Below, one piece after another: positions 48,715-59,078 of a DNA stretch of 64,000 bases; within the stretch, counting starts at the first letter, position 1, and each line of letters opens with the position of its first letter. The notes under the pieces were generated by a model, which was given only the letters and a program-made list of their open reading frames with translations, did not search any database and was not told where the DNA came from. A program made the position numbers and the translations under genes. Source of the stretch: Rhodobacteraceae bacterium Water-Bin34 (lineage in GTDB: Bacteria > Pseudomonadota > Alphaproteobacteria > Rhodobacterales > Rhodobacteraceae); assembly GCA_900197625.1 (NCBI GenBank), contig FZLS01000007.1, positions 1 through 64,000 on the forward strand. Direction: 5' to 3'.

Positions 48715-49152
48715 ATGAGCACTGAAGAAATTAGCGCAATCTGGGCTGAAGATGTCAAGATCGACGAATCTAATCTTGGCGGAGAAGCTAAGAAGATTCC
48801 GCAACTCCACAACAAATACTATAACATGTATTATAAGGAAGCTTTAAAAGTTAAGAAGCTTCGTTATGATTATAAAGAACTTGAGCTCGCAAAACGCGAA
48901 TGGCTTGACGGTTCTATGGCTGAAGAAGATCTCAAAGATCGAGGTTGGAAACCACAGCAAAAGAAAATTATCAGACAAGACCTTGATAAGCATTTACAAG
49001 CAGATGCTGATATTATTCGTCTCAGTCTCAAAATAGATTACCATACTGCTAACGCCGATTTTTTGGAAGATATTGTAAAGACTATTCATAGTCGTAACTT
49101 TATTATTAATAACATGATCGCAGTGCTTAAATTCCAACACGGAGAATATTGA
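48715..49152 (+). CDS. uvsY: Recombination mediator UvsY
   Basis: 145 residues (T4: 137) of helical, charged composition with 'LHNKYYNMYYKEALKVKKL', a 'KIDYHTANADFLEDIVKTIHSRNFIINNM' C terminus and position next to uvsW, as in T4. UvsY loads the recombinase UvsX onto gp32-covered ssDNA. UvsX itself is not in this window. Confidence 0.88.
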   Translation: MSTEEISAIWAEDVKIDESNLGGEAKKIPQLHNKYYNMYYKEALKVKKLRYDYKELELAKREWLDGSMAEEDLKDRGWKPQQKKIIRQDLDKHLQADADIIRLSLKIDYHTANADFLEDIVKTIHSRNFIINNMIAVLKFQHGEY

Positions 49153-49203
49153 TGCCAATGCAGATAAATAGTGGTATAGTTATTATTAATGAATAGGTGA
49201 TAT

Positions 49204-50697
49204 ATGCCAGATGTATTAAATGTAGAACAAAAGAATGCCGTACACTTATTAGTGACAGGAGATTCAGGTGTTCGCATGGAACTTTCAGAATATTTTTCTT
49301 TTAAGCCTCAGGGATATCAATTTTCTCCTGCTTATAAGAATAGAATGTGGGATGGTGTAATCCGCTTATATCAACCTATGCGTCCAGTTCTATATGTTGG
49401 ACTATTCCCTCGTCTTAAAAAGTTTTGTGAAGAGCGTGGTTATCAACTTAATGCTCCTGATCATTTAATGAATGGTGAAAAGATTCCTGATGACTATGCA
49501 TATGAATTAGCAAAAGAAGTTAATTGTCCATTCGAACCACGTGATTATCAAAATCAATACGTTGTTGATGCTTTAAGGGATAGCAGATCCTTATCACTAT
49601 CTCCTACATCATCTGGTAAATCATTAATTATCTATTTAATGCAACAACATTATTATAGAACATTCGATCATCGTACACTTATTATTGTTCCAACTATTTC
49701 GTTAGTACATCAGATGGCTGGTGACTTTGAAGATTATGGATGCGATAAAAACGATATCTATAAGATACAAGGTGGTGTTGATAAAAATACAACTGCACCT
49801 ATTGTTATATCGACTTGGCAGTCTCTAATGAAAGTCAATAAAGATTGGTTAGGCCAATTCAAAGTTGTACTTGGAGACGAAGCTCATCTCTTCCAAGCAA
49901 AATCATTACAAAAAATTATGGAAGGTCTTGATGAATGTTATTATCGTCACGGCTTTACCGGTACTTTAAAATCAGAAGAAAGCAAAACTCATCGTCTTGT
50001 ATTAGAAGGTTGTTTTGGTTCTGTTCGTAAGCATGTATCTACTAAAGATCTTATGGATGCTGGTACGATCGCTGATTTTAATATTAAAGCAATTGTGCTT
50101 TCTCATAGTAAAGAAGCTCGTAAGAATTTCTATACTGAATTTAAAAAGATTAAAGAGTCTCAAAAACGTTATCCTGCTGAGCGTGAATTCTTGGTAAATA
50201 ACGACAAACGAAACATCTTTATACGAAACCTATTATGGTCTCTTGAAGGTCAGAATAATTTGGTCTTATTTGATTTAGTAGAAAAGCATGGTAAGATTCT
50301 TGCACCAATGCTTGAAAAAGAAGGAAGACAATTGCACTTTATATATGGTGGAACGAAAGGCGACGAACGCGAACGTATTAGACATATGATTGAAAACGAT
50401 CCAGTCAAGCAACATAACATCCTTGCTTCATATGGAGTCTTTTCTACTGGTGTGAACCTTAAGAAGCTTGACAATGTGATCTTTGCTTCTGGTTCTAAAT
50501 CTGAAGTGAAGGTATTGCAATCAATTGGTCGTGCCTTGAGAAAAGGCAACGACGCCGATAAGGCAACTCTATATGATATTACTGATGATTTAACACATGG
50601 ATCATTTGAGAACTATACTCTACAGCATTTTAAGAAGCGGATCGAGATCTATGGACGCGAACAATTTGCTTCTAGAGTCTATACTGTTGACATCTAA
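49204..50697 (+). CDS. uvsW: RNA-DNA and DNA helicase UvsW
   Basis: 497 residues of an SF2 helicase: Walker A 'SPTSSGKSLIIY', DEAH box 'VLGDEAHLFQAK', motif VI 'QSIGRALRKGN'. UvsW unwinds R-loops and branched DNA, moving the phage from origin-dependent to recombination-dependent replication. The start is preceded by AGGTGATAT; a GATAAATA late-like element lies just upstream. Confidence 0.95.
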   Translation: MPDVLNVEQKNAVHLLVTGDSGVRMELSEYFSFKPQGYQFSPAYKNRMWDGVIRLYQPMRPVLYVGLFPRLKKFCEERGYQLNAPDHLMNGEKIPDDYAYELAKEVNCPFEPRDYQNQYVVDALRDSRSLSLSPTSSGKSLIIYLMQQHYYRTFDHRTLIIVPTISLVHQMAGDFEDYGCDKNDIYKIQGGVDKNTTAPIVISTWQSLMKVNKDWLGQFKVVLGDEAHLFQAKSLQKIMEGLDECYYRHGFTGTLKSEESKTHRLVLEGCFGSVRKHVSTKDLMDAGTIADFNIKAIVLSHSKEARKNFYTEFKKIKESQKRYPAEREFLVNNDKRNIFIRNLLWSLEGQNNLVLFDLVEKHGKILAPMLEKEGRQLHFIYGGTKGDERERIRHMIENDPVKQHNILASYGVFSTGVNLKKLDNVIFASGSKSEVKVLQSIGRALRKGNDADKATLYDITDDLTHGSFENYTLQHFKKRIEIYGREQFASRVYTVDI

Positions 50698-50733
50698 CAA
50701 CATGCTCATTAGTGTTTTAAGGATGATAATCCT

Positions 50734-50762
50734 ATTATACCATAGGCTCTACAAGGTGTCAA
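50734..50762 (-). promoter_or_regulatory. Early-type promoter facing backwards into uvsW
   Basis: Minus strand TTGACA (50757-50762), 17 nt, TATAAT (50734-50739), consensus at both boxes. Transcription would run antisense into the uvsW 3' end; no minus-strand gene follows. Confidence 0.6.
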
Positions 50763-50809
50763 CTGTTTTTTTCACTTATTTTAAAAATAATTTTATTTCA
50801 ACAAATCAG

Positions 50810-50838
50810 TTGACATTTGCTTAAAGCTATGTTATATT
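50810..50838 (+). promoter_or_regulatory. Early promoter of gp55
   Basis: TTGACATTTGC with TTGACA 50810-50815, 17-nt spacer, TATATT (50833-50838), 31 nt upstream of the gp55 ATG. Confidence 0.82.
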
Positions 50839-50869
50839 GGTATCAAATATATTAACGGAGGTTGATTTT

Positions 50870-51433
50870 ATGGCCAAAAGACGTGCCACACGAAATTACG
50901 TGAACAACAGGGACCTTCTTGAAGCATTAGTTGCATACAAGGCTTTGTGCAGAGAAGCTGAAGATGCAGGTGAAGGAAGACCAAGAGTACCCGATTATAT
51001 CGGCGAATGTATCTTTCAGATTGCTACAAGACTGGCAACCAAACCAAATTTTTCGGGATACTCTTATAAAGAAGATATGATCTCAGACGGTATCGAAAAC
51101 TGTCTATTATATATCATGAACTTTAATGAAGAGAAATCTCAAAACCCATTCGCCTACTTTACACAGATTATATGGTATGCATTCTTACGTAGAATTGCTA
51201 AGGAAAAGAAACAGATGTATATTCGTTTCAAATCTTCTCAGCATATGATTACTACAGGTGGTACACATACTGGCGGAGAAGAAGACTTAAATATCCATTT
51301 AAGTACAGCAGCTGATTATATGAATGATTTTATTGAAGACTTTGAAGATAAATTAGCAAAAGACAAAGCTAAGAAAAAAGCTGATAAGACGGTAAAAGAA
51401 GAATCTAAAAAATCAGAAGAAAATAAGGACTAA
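50870..51433 (+). CDS. 55: Late-transcription sigma factor gp55
   Basis: 187 residues from ATG 50870-50872 (GGAGG upstream); a TTG at 50837 falls in the promoter. Contains sigma-like region 2 features ('SGYSYKEDMISDGIENCLLYIMNF'...'FAYFTQIIWYAFLRRIAKEKKQ'). gp55 replaces host sigma-70 and reads TATAAATA late promoters with gp33 and the gp45 clamp. Its C terminus is a Lys/Glu-rich tail. Confidence 0.93.
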   Translation: MAKRRATRNYVNNRDLLEALVAYKALCREAEDAGEGRPRVPDYIGECIFQIATRLATKPNFSGYSYKEDMISDGIENCLLYIMNFNEEKSQNPFAYFTQIIWYAFLRRIAKEKKQMYIRFKSSQHMITTGGTHTGGEEDLNIHLSTAADYMNDFIEDFEDKLAKDKAKKKADKTVKEESKKSEENKD

Positions 51434-51436
51434 AAT

Positions 51437-52498
51437 TTGAAAATCGCAATTGTAACTGATATGCACATCGGTGTACGCGGTGATTCTAAGTTATTCTTAG
51501 ATCATCAAGAACGTTTCTTTTCAGAGATCTTCTTCCCGTATATCGACGAGAACAACATCAAAGTCATTTTTGACCTTGGTGACACATTCGATCGACGTAA
51601 ATTTATTAACTATGTTTCATTGGAACGTGGTAAAAAGTTTTTCTTTGATCAAATAGCAAAGCGTGGTATTGAGTATCATGCCTTGGTGGGTAATCATACA
51701 ACCTATTACACAAACACTAATGAAGTCAACTCTATGAATTTGCTTCTACGTGAGTATGATAACTTTAACATCTATGAAGATAAGTGTGAGCATGTTACTC
51801 TTGGATCAACAAAATTCTTAATGGTTCCGTGGATTAACAATACCAACTATAAAGAAATGATGAAAGATATTAAAGAGTCTGATGCACATATGTGTATGGG
51901 TCATTTCTCTATTCAAGGTTTTGAAATGGATAAAGGCCACTTATGTGATCACGGTCTTACAAGAGACGTGTTTACTAATTTTGAAGCAGTTTATTCTGGT
52001 CATTTCCATCATCCATCTACCTATAACAATATATCATATCTTGGTTCTCCATATGAGATGACTTGGTCTGATTATCAAGGTAAACGTGGTTTCCGAGTAC
52101 TTGATACTGAAACTCGTGAGATGGAATGGATACTTAATCCAAACGTTATCTTCTATAAATTAGAGTATGATGATACCGATATGACTATTGAAGATATCGC
52201 TAATCTTGATGTAAGTGCTCTTAAAGATACCTTTATTAAAGTTATTGTTAAGAACAGAACAAATCCGTATATCTATGACTTATTCCTAAATAAATTGACA
52301 GACGCTGGAGCAGCTGATGTTAAATCTATTGAAGATGCTCTTAACCTAGAGATTGAAGTTGGTGAAGATCTTATGGATGAAACCAAAGATACCAAGGAAA
52401 TCTTGCATACGTATATTGATGCTTTAGAAACTAAAGTTGATAAGATACATGTAAAAAGGTTAATTGACGAACTTTATGTTGAGGCACAGAATTTATAA
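51437..52498 (+). CDS. 47: Recombination nuclease subunit gp47 (Mre11-like)
   Basis: 353 residues starting at TTG 51437-51439, as the next ATG is internal. Mre11-type phosphodiesterase motifs: 'DMHIG', 'DLGDTFDRR', 'GNHTTYY', 'GHFSIQGFE' and 'YSGHFHHPS'. With gp46 it resects DNA ends for recombination-dependent replication. Overlaps gp46 by 1 nt. Confidence 0.95.
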   Translation: MKIAIVTDMHIGVRGDSKLFLDHQERFFSEIFFPYIDENNIKVIFDLGDTFDRRKFINYVSLERGKKFFFDQIAKRGIEYHALVGNHTTYYTNTNEVNSMNLLLREYDNFNIYEDKCEHVTLGSTKFLMVPWINNTNYKEMMKDIKESDAHMCMGHFSIQGFEMDKGHLCDHGLTRDVFTNFEAVYSGHFHHPSTYNNISYLGSPYEMTWSDYQGKRGFRVLDTETREMEWILNPNVIFYKLEYDDTDMTIEDIANLDVSALKDTFIKVIVKNRTNPYIYDLFLNKLTDAGAADVKSIEDALNLEIEVGEDLMDETKDTKEILHTYIDALETKVDKIHVKRLIDELYVEAQNL

Positions 52499-54210
52499 TG
52501 AAGATACATTTCAAAAGAGTACGATATAAAAACCTATTATCATCTGGTAACTCGTTCACCGAGATACTATTAGACAAATCTAAAACTACTCTAATCAGTG
52601 GTTCAAACGGTAGCGGTAAGTCAACATTGCTTGATGCTATTACATTTGCTTTATATGGCAAAGCTTTTCGTAAGATTAGTAAAAACCAACTGATTAATTC
52701 TATTAATGAGAAAGAACTGATAGCTGAAATCGAGTTTAGTATTGGCTCTAATAACTACTACATACGTCGTGGTATTAAGCCAAACTTCTTTGAAATCAGT
52801 TTAAATGGTACACTACTTAATCAGGATGCGGCAGTAAGAGATTATCAAGCATACTTAGAACAGAATATTCTAAAGCTTAACTATAAATCTTTTACTCAGA
52901 TTGTTATCCTTGGTAGTGCTACATATGTTCCTTTTATGGAATTATCTACTGGACAGCGTCGAGAGATTATTGAAGATCTACTCGATATCCAAGTGTTTAG
53001 TACTATGAATACACTCTTAAAAGATAAAATTAGTAGTAACAAAACTGATATTACGGAAAATGCTTATCAAAAGGATCTTGTCGAAACTCGTATTGAATCA
53101 GCAAAAGATCATAACCAATCAATTCGTCAAATTCGAGAAGATGAAGCTGATAAGATTCGTGAAAAAATGGATAGACATATTAAGGTTATTGAAGAAGCAA
53201 AACTTGTAATGGAAGCTAAAAATGAAGAGCTTGATGCTCTCATCAAAGATGTAGAAGACAAGCCTAATATGAAATCAAAGTCTGAAAAGGCTAAATCATT
53301 AAGGCGTGATATTGAGTCGCAAATCAGATCTTACAAAAAAGAACTTGCATTCTATCACGATCACGATGATTGTCCAACGTGTAAACAAGGTATTGAGCAT
53401 GATTTTAAATCCAGTATTATTGTTGCTAAAGATGAAAAGGTTTGTGAACTAGAAGAAGGATTAGCAAAACTGGCTGAAAAAGCAAAGATTTATGATGATC
53501 GTTTGGAAGTTATATCAGGTATTGAAGATCAAATGAGAGACATCAATCTTGGTATTGGCGATCAACGAGCATCTATTAAAGTTGCAAAAAATGCTTTAAT
53601 ATCATATAAAAATGAGCTTGATACAGCTGAAGAAGAAGTCGAAGCAGTTGACACGGCAAAACTTGATGGTTACTATAAAGATCTTAAACAGATAGAAAAA
53701 GATCAAACAACACTATACAACGAAAAAGAAGTTATTGGTGTAACTGCCGCTATGTTAAAAGATGGTGGTATCAAAGCTAAGATCATTAAGCAATATGTTC
53801 CTGTTATGAACAAGCTTATTAACAAGTATCTCAGCGCATTTGATCTCTTCGTTGATTTTAGATTAGACGAAAACTTTAATGAAGTAATACGATCTCGTTT
53901 CCGTGATAACTTCTCATATGCTTCGTTCTCTGAAGGTGAGAAACTACGTATTACATTGGCCATTATGTTGGCTTGGAGAGCAGTTGCTAAACTACGTAAC
54001 TCAGTATCGACTAATCTTCTTATTCTAGATGAAACTCTAGATGGCGCACTCGATGGCGTAGGTATTGAAATGTTGATCGATACTCTACATAATTTAAACT
54101 CAGATGATAACATCTTTGTTATCTCGCATCGTGGACATCAGTTTGGTGACAAGTTTATGTCTCACGTAAAATTTGATAAGGTTAAGAATTTCTCACAAAT
54201 AGCAGCATAG
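52498..54210 (+). CDS. 46: Recombination nuclease subunit gp46 (Rad50-like)
   Basis: 570 residues: Walker A GSNGSGKSTL near 36, central coiled coil with the zinc-hook CPTC ('DDCPTCKQG', near 297), signature 'ASFSEGEKLRI' and Walker B 'LLILDETLDGAL'. It is the ATPase partner of gp47 in end resection. Confidence 0.95.
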   Translation: MKIHFKRVRYKNLLSSGNSFTEILLDKSKTTLISGSNGSGKSTLLDAITFALYGKAFRKISKNQLINSINEKELIAEIEFSIGSNNYYIRRGIKPNFFEISLNGTLLNQDAAVRDYQAYLEQNILKLNYKSFTQIVILGSATYVPFMELSTGQRREIIEDLLDIQVFSTMNTLLKDKISSNKTDITENAYQKDLVETRIESAKDHNQSIRQIREDEADKIREKMDRHIKVIEEAKLVMEAKNEELDALIKDVEDKPNMKSKSEKAKSLRRDIESQIRSYKKELAFYHDHDDCPTCKQGIEHDFKSSIIVAKDEKVCELEEGLAKLAEKAKIYDDRLEVISGIEDQMRDINLGIGDQRASIKVAKNALISYKNELDTAEEEVEAVDTAKLDGYYKDLKQIEKDQTTLYNEKEVIGVTAAMLKDGGIKAKIIKQYVPVMNKLINKYLSAFDLFVDFRLDENFNEVIRSRFRDNFSYASFSEGEKLRITLAIMLAWRAVAKLRNSVSTNLLILDETLDGALDGVGIEMLIDTLHNLNSDDNIFVISHRGHQFGDKFMSHVKFDKVKNFSQIAA

Positions 54211-54217
54211 GAGCAAG

Positions 54218-54427
54218 ATGAACCATACTATTGAACAACTTATAGAACGAATTAATGTTATGCATGATAAAGCAATACAAATGCATAGACTAAGAAACGA
54301 AAAACCAGACTTTGATAGGTCTGGTTGTCAACACATTTTAGAAGATATTCAATCAATGGCTTACATGATAGCTAAAGACAAATCACCAAACAAAGAAATC
54401 GCATCAGATATCGACCCACGAAAATAA
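54218..54427 (+). CDS. Small helical protein (69 aa)
   Basis: 69 residues starting 7 nt after gp46 ('MNHTIEQLIERINVMHDKAIQ'); amphipathic helices with Cys 40. No family. It lies between recombination genes and the gp43 promoter. Confidence 0.6.
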   Translation: MNHTIEQLIERINVMHDKAIQMHRLRNEKPDFDRSGCQHILEDIQSMAYMIAKDKSPNKEIASDIDPRK

Positions 54428-54430
54428 TTG

Positions 54431-54459
54431 TTTACAAACTCTCGTTTTTGTTATATAAT
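54431..54459 (+). promoter_or_regulatory. Early promoter of DNA polymerase gp43
   Basis: TTTACA (54431-54436), 17 nt, TATAAT (54454-54459), 27 nt upstream of the gp43 ATG. The -35 box is one base off consensus. Confidence 0.75.
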
Positions 54460-54486
54460 GAATCATATTGAAATACAAGGATTATC

Positions 54487-57030
54487 ATGTCTAGTTTTTA
54501 CACATCTGTCGAACGTTACGGCAACAACATATTATGGCGTGGTTATGAAAATAACAAACGCTTTGAACGTAAGGTAAAGTTCTCTCCCACTCTCTTTGTA
54601 GGTGGTGACAAATCTGGCCAAAGCCAACACAAGTCTCTTACAACTGGTCGCCCTATGACTCCAGTAACTATGGATACTATGCGTGAGGCTAAGGACTGGG
54701 TTGAACAATATAAAGATGTACACGGTTTTGAAATCGGTGGTACTACTAACTACGTCGCTCAATTCATTCAACAAAAATATCCAAGTCAAGTCGATTACGA
54801 CGTAAGTCAGGTTAATATCGTATCATTCGATATCGAGGTTGATATTGCTGATGGATATCCTGATATGAATACTGCTGATAAAGAAATTACCTCTATCGCA
54901 TACAAATCTTCTAAGTCTAATACTTACCATCTCCTTGGTCGTAAAGACTATGATAAATCTCAAACGTTACTCGATATCGATCCTGATGATATTGCCTTTA
55001 TGAAGTTTGATACCGAAGAAGCATTACTTCGTAGGTTCAGACAATTATGGTGTAATGATTATCCAGATATCGTAACAGGCTGGAACGTCGAATACTTTGA
55101 TATTCAATATCTTATTACTCGTATGTCTCGTCTATTTGGCGAAGAGTTTGCAAAAGACTTATCTCCTTGGCGTTCTATTAAACCATATGGTCGTGAATTC
55201 TTCGGTAAAATGCAACAAACTTACCAGATCCTTGGTGTTGCTATTGTTGACTATATGGATGCGTTCAAAAAGTTTGGTTATAAGTATGGACCACAAGAAT
55301 CTTGGAAACTCGATCATATTGCTCACGTAGTTCTTGGTGAAAAGAAACTCGATTACTCTGAGTATGGTAACCTTACTGCTTTGTATGAACAAAATCCACA
55401 ACTCTATCTCGACTATAACCTTAAAGATACTTGGTTGATCCAACGTTTCGAAGATGAAACTGGTCTACTTGCTCTTGTTATGACTGTTGCTTATGGCGGT
55501 GGTGTTAACTTCAATGATGCATTTGGTACAGTTGGTATCTGGGAAACAACACTTTATCGTCGATTGATTAAAGAAGGTCGTGTTCCTCCACTTAAAGGTA
55601 GTCCTGGCCAACGTGCTGGTGATCTTGTTGGTGGTTATGTTAAAGATCCAAAAGTTGGTATGCATCCTTGGGTTGTATCTTTCGATCTTAACTCTCTATA
55701 TCCGCACCTTATGTTACAATATAATATGTCACCTGAAACTTATGTTGAAGATCGTCGTGAATACGTATCTCAAGAAATGGTACTCAAAGGTGACTTCCAA
55801 AACGATGATAAATCTGTCTCTGTTGCAGCCAATGGTGCATGTTTTACTAATGAATTCAAAGGTGTTATTCCTGAAATCATTGACGAGTACTACGGTAATC
55901 GTTCAATAATCAAGAAAAAGATGCTCAGTGTCGAACAAGAACTCGAAGTTACAACTGATCCTAGCCACAAATCTGCTCTTAAACGTGAGGCAAACAACCT
56001 CCATAACCAGCAAATGGCTATTAAAATTGCTATGAACTCGCTATATGGCGCCACAGCTAATATCTACTTCTTGTACTATATTAACGACATGGCTGAAGCA
56101 ATTACTACATCTGGTCAGTTATCTATTCGATATGCTCAAAACTCAGTGAATGCTTATCTCAACAAGATACTTAAAACAAACGACAAAGACTATATCGTCT
56201 ATATCGATACCGATTCAATTTACGTTGACTTCGGTCCTTTGGTTAAAGCTTCGTTTGGTACTACTGATATTGATCGTAAGAAAGGTGAAGAGTTCCTTGA
56301 TAAAGTTTGCTCATCAAAGATCGAAGAAGTAATCGAAAATGGTTACAAAGAACTCGCATCCAAGATGGGTTCTTATCGTCAAGCAATGGTAATGAAACGT
56401 GAAAAGATTACTGATAAATCAGTGTTCATTGCTAAGAAACGATACATTATGAATACCCTCAACTCCGAAGGTGTACATTACGAAACTCCAAAGATCAGTG
56501 TTACAGGTCTCGAATCAGTACGATCTTCAACTCCGGAAGTATGTCGTAACAAACTTAAAGAATCGTTCTCAGTTATTATGAATGGCGATGAAGAAGCTGT
56601 TCAAAAGTTTATTGAAGACTTCCGACAAGAATTCTACAAACTTCCACCGGAAGATGTTGGTCGTAATTCTGGTACTGATAACATCGATAAATATCGTGAC
56701 AAAGGCAATCTATATAAGAAAGGTTGTCCTATGCATGTTCGCGGTTGTATTCTATACAATCATTACCTTAATCAAAAAGGTCTTGCTAAAAAGTTTTCAG
56801 CCGTATCAGGTGGCGACAAAATCAAATTCTGCTACCTCAAAACTCCAAATCCAATCAAAGAAAACATCATCTCATTTCCAGGTGTTCTTCCTAAAGAATT
56901 TGGTTTACACGAATATATTGACTACGAAAAGCAGTTCGAAAAAGTATTCCTATCTCCATTGGAAGCTATCCTCGATGCTGTAGGTTGGTCAGCAGTTAAA
57001 ATCGCAACACTTGAAGATTTCTTTTCATAA
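54487..57030 (+). CDS. 43: DNA polymerase gp43 (family B)
   Basis: 847 residues (T4: 898) of family B polymerase: Exo I 'SFDIEVDI', Exo III-like 'YNLKDTWL', motif A '[10 protein letters not shown]', motif B '[12 protein letters not shown]', motif C 'YIDTDSIYV'. Provides replicative synthesis and 3'-5' proofreading with gp45. Its C terminus [10 protein letters not shown] corresponds to the clamp-binding tail of T4/RB69 gp43 and matches tails of three putative modification proteins in this genome. Confidence 0.97.
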   Translation: MSSFYTSVERYGNNILWRGYENNKRFERKVKFSPTLFVGGDKSGQSQHKSLTTGRPMTPVTMDTMREAKDWVEQYKDVHGFEIGGTTNYVAQFIQQKYPSQVDYDVSQVNIVSFDIEVDIADGYPDMNTADKEITSIAYKSSKSNTYHLLGRKDYDKSQTLLDIDPDDIAFMKFDTEEALLRRFRQLWCNDYPDIVTGWNVEYFDIQYLITRMSRLFGEEFAKDLSPWRSIKPYGREFFGKMQQTYQILGVAIVDYMDAFKKFGYKYGPQESWKLDHIAHVVLGEKKLDYSEYGNLTALYEQNPQLYLDYNLKDTWLIQRFEDETGLLALVMTVAYGGGVNFNDAFGTVGIWETTLYRRLIKEGRVPPLKGSPGQRAGDLVGGYVKDPKVGMHPWVVSFDLNSLYPHLMLQYNMSPETYVEDRREYVSQEMVLKGDFQNDDKSVSVAANGACFTNEFKGVIPEIIDEYYGNRSIIKKKMLSVEQELEVTTDPSHKSALKREANNLHNQQMAIKIAMNSLYGATANIYFLYYINDMAEAITTSGQLSIRYAQNSVNAYLNKILKTNDKDYIVYIDTDSIYVDFGPLVKASFGTTDIDRKKGEEFLDKVCSSKIEEVIENGYKELASKMGSYRQAMVMKREKITDKSVFIAKKRYIMNTLNSEGVHYETPKISVTGLESVRSSTPEVCRNKLKESFSVIMNGDEEAVQKFIEDFRQEFYKLPPEDVGRNSGTDNIDKYRDKGNLYKKGCPMHVRGCILYNHYLNQKGLAKKFSAVSGGDKIKFCYLKTPNPIKENIISFPGVLPKEFGLHEYIDYEKQFEKVFLSPLEAILDAVGWSAVKIATLEDFFS

Positions 57031-57041
57031 GGAGAAATATA

Positions 57042-57200
57042 ATGACAGAACTCGAACATCTTAAAAAGCAGCACAACCATCATCATAAGTTGATCGAAGC
57101 TGCTGAAGCTGAAAAAGCACCAGAAGAATTTATCAAAAAATTAAAAGTAGAAAAGCTTAACCTTAAAGACAAAATACAAAGGATGCAAAATGCGGATTGA
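57042..57200 (+). CDS. DUF465 (YdcH)-like small protein (52 aa)
   Basis: ATG 57042-57044 with GGAG upstream, TGA 57198-57200. Residues 'LEHLKKQHNHHHKLIEAAEAE' and 'LKVEKLNLKDKIQRM' follow the DUF465 pattern of two short helices ending in LKxxKLxLKD. It overlaps the next gene by 11 nt. Function unknown. Confidence 0.72.
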   Translation: MTELEHLKKQHNHHHKLIEAAEAEKAPEEFIKKLKVEKLNLKDKIQRMQNAD

Positions 57201-58353
57201 TAATGAAATCAAACTAGACTACAAGGACGTTTTGATTAGACCAAAGCGTAGTACTCTTCAGTCTCGCAAAGAAGTAGATGTATCTATACGATATAAGTTT
57301 AGAAACTATCAACCAAATTTTCCAGATAATGTCCGTGAAGTCATAGGCCACTACAATGGCGTTCCTATTATGGCTGCAAATATGGATGGTGTCGGTACAA
57401 TGGAAATGGCTGATACATTAGCTGAGCAAAATATGTTTACTTGTCTTGTTAAAACATATTCAGCAAAAGATCTTACAGAATTCTTTGGTGACTTCGAGCA
57501 TTCTCATTCTAGGATAAATAACGTTGCAATGAGTATTGGTATTGGCGAAGATGATTGGTCAAAACTTGCCGAAGTTTATCAATATACATTGGGAACATTA
57601 AAGTACGTATGCGTGGACGTGGCAAATGGTTATACTGAAAGATTTACAGATTTTATACGCGTTTTAAGAGAAACATATCCCGCAATTGTTATTATAGCAG
57701 GTAACGTTGTTACTGCTGATCAAACACAGGAGTTAATTTTAAATGGAGCTGATATCGTTAAAGTCGGCATTGGTCCTGGTTCTGTATGTACTACTCGCAT
57801 ACAAACTGGTTGTGGCTATCCTCAACTCTCCGCTGTCATCGAATGTGCAGATGCTGCGCATGGTCTTGGCGGTCATATTATTGCCGATGGTGGTTGCTCT
57901 ACTCCTGGAGATGTAGCAAAAGCATTTGCTGGTGGAGCAGATTTTGTAATGTTAGGTGGAATGCTTGCAGGTCACGATCAAGGTGGCGGTGAAGTTATCA
58001 CTAAATATTATGATACTGACGAACTAGTATACGAAGTAGCATCTCATTTAGATAAACATACTCGTAAAATAGAAGAAAAACAGTTTGTAAAGTTTTATGG
58101 AATGAGTTCAGACACTGCAAATGGTAAACACTTTGGTGGTCTTAAAGATTATAGATCATCCGAGGGAAGAACAGTGTTGACAAAATACAAAGGATGTGTT
58201 ACAATAACTATACAAGATATATTAGGAGGAGTAAGATCTACCTGTACCTACGTTGGTGCAAACAAGATTAAAGATCTTTCTAAGTGCACGACATTTATTC
58301 GCTGTACTGATACTCATAATCGAGTATTCGAGTCAGCAACTATTGGAAATTAA
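57190..58353 (+). CDS. guaC: GMP reductase
   Basis: 387 residues of the IMPDH/GMPR family. '[16 protein letters not shown]' at the N terminus and the catalytic loop '[20 protein letters not shown]' with Cys200 are typical of GMP reductase. The FMN/phosphate region '[29 protein letters not shown]' is complete and there is no CBS domain, which also fits GMPR. It converts GMP to IMP, shifting guanine to adenine nucleotides, which suits an AT-rich genome. A phage copy is uncommon. Confidence 0.9.
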   Translation: MRIDNEIKLDYKDVLIRPKRSTLQSRKEVDVSIRYKFRNYQPNFPDNVREVIGHYNGVPIMAANMDGVGTMEMADTLAEQNMFTCLVKTYSAKDLTEFFGDFEHSHSRINNVAMSIGIGEDDWSKLAEVYQYTLGTLKYVCVDVANGYTERFTDFIRVLRETYPAIVIIAGNVVTADQTQELILNGADIVKVGIGPGSVCTTRIQTGCGYPQLSAVIECADAAHGLGGHIIADGGCSTPGDVAKAFAGGADFVMLGGMLAGHDQGGGEVITKYYDTDELVYEVASHLDKHTRKIEEKQFVKFYGMSSDTANGKHFGGLKDYRSSEGRTVLTKYKGCVTITIQDILGGVRSTCTYVGANKIKDLSKCTTFIRCTDTHNRVFESATIGN

Positions 58354-58364
58354 GGAGATATATT

Positions 58365-58799
58365 ATGGCAAAGTGGGCAGAAGTAAAAACTAATGACTGG
58401 GCTGCAGACATTGACGCTATGCATAAAAAGTTTGGCGTTAAAGATTGGTTTGAAGCCAATAAAGACAATCGAGAGCTAATGGAAAAATACATTAAGTTTC
58501 GTCTCTCGATGTGTAAGGAGGAACTAGATGAAACAATGGATGCAATCGATGCAAGAGATCCTGAGGAAATCGTGGATGGTCTTATCGACATGTGCGTTTT
58601 TGCTATTGGTACTCTCGATGTATTTGGCGTTAATGCTAATGATGCTTGGAATCGTGTTTATGGAGCTAATATGGCAAAAAGCCCAGGAGTTAAAGAAGGC
58701 CGTCCAAACCCGTTTGGATTACCGGATTTAATGAAACCAGAGGGCTGGGAAGCTCCATCGCATGAGGGTAACCACGGCGATCTAAAGAAAGCTGTTTAA
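58365..58799 (+). CDS. MazG-like nucleotide pyrophosphatase-like protein
   Basis: 144 residues. 'KFRLSMCKEELDETMDAIDARDPEEIVDGLIDMCVFAIG' gives the EExxD and ExxD metal-binding pattern of all-alpha NTP pyrophosphatases. It may degrade a nucleotide signal or clean dNTP pools. Next to GMP reductase and coupled to the following gene by ATG overlap. Confidence 0.82.
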   Translation: MAKWAEVKTNDWAADIDAMHKKFGVKDWFEANKDNRELMEKYIKFRLSMCKEELDETMDAIDARDPEEIVDGLIDMCVFAIGTLDVFGVNANDAWNRVYGANMAKSPGVKEGRPNPFGLPDLMKPEGWEAPSHEGNHGDLKKAV

Positions 58800-58978
58800 T
58801 GGAACTTGATTATAACGAGCTAATGGAACCAAACCCTCCTGCAGCTTGGGAAAAACCTGAAGAACCTGCTAAGCTAATAGCATTAAGAGAAGCACTAAAT
58901 AAACTTGGTATAGAATACGCTATATCAAACAAAGATCAAAATTTAGTAAGTATTAACATTTGGATAGGCGAAGATTAA
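58799..58978 (+). CDS. Small protein (59 aa)
   Basis: ATG 58799-58801 overlapping the previous stop (TAATG), TAA 58976-58978. The sequence 'IALREALNKLGIEYAISNKDQNLVSINIWIG' looks like a helix followed by a beta hairpin. Last gene before a strong terminator. Confidence 0.62.
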   Translation: MELDYNELMEPNPPAAWEKPEEPAKLIALREALNKLGIEYAISNKDQNLVSINIWIGED

Positions 58979-59001
58979 ACCTTTATTTAAATAAATAAAG
59001 C

Positions 59002-59031
59002 GAGTCGGTGGTAAAAGCCGGCTCTTTTTTT
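59002..59031 (+). terminator. Rho-independent terminator of the gp43-guaC unit
   Basis: 7-bp GC-rich stem (59002-59008 with 59018-59024, one G-T pair) and seven T at 59025-59031. Confidence 0.88.
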
Positions 59032-59078
59032 AACTAAAAACGTGGTAAAAGCGTTTATAAAAATAAAGGAGAAAATCT

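Noticed and set aside
59050-59070. Late promoter ahead of the barrel-like gene
   Set aside because: The best match has two extra A (TATAAAAATA) and does not equal TATAAATA.
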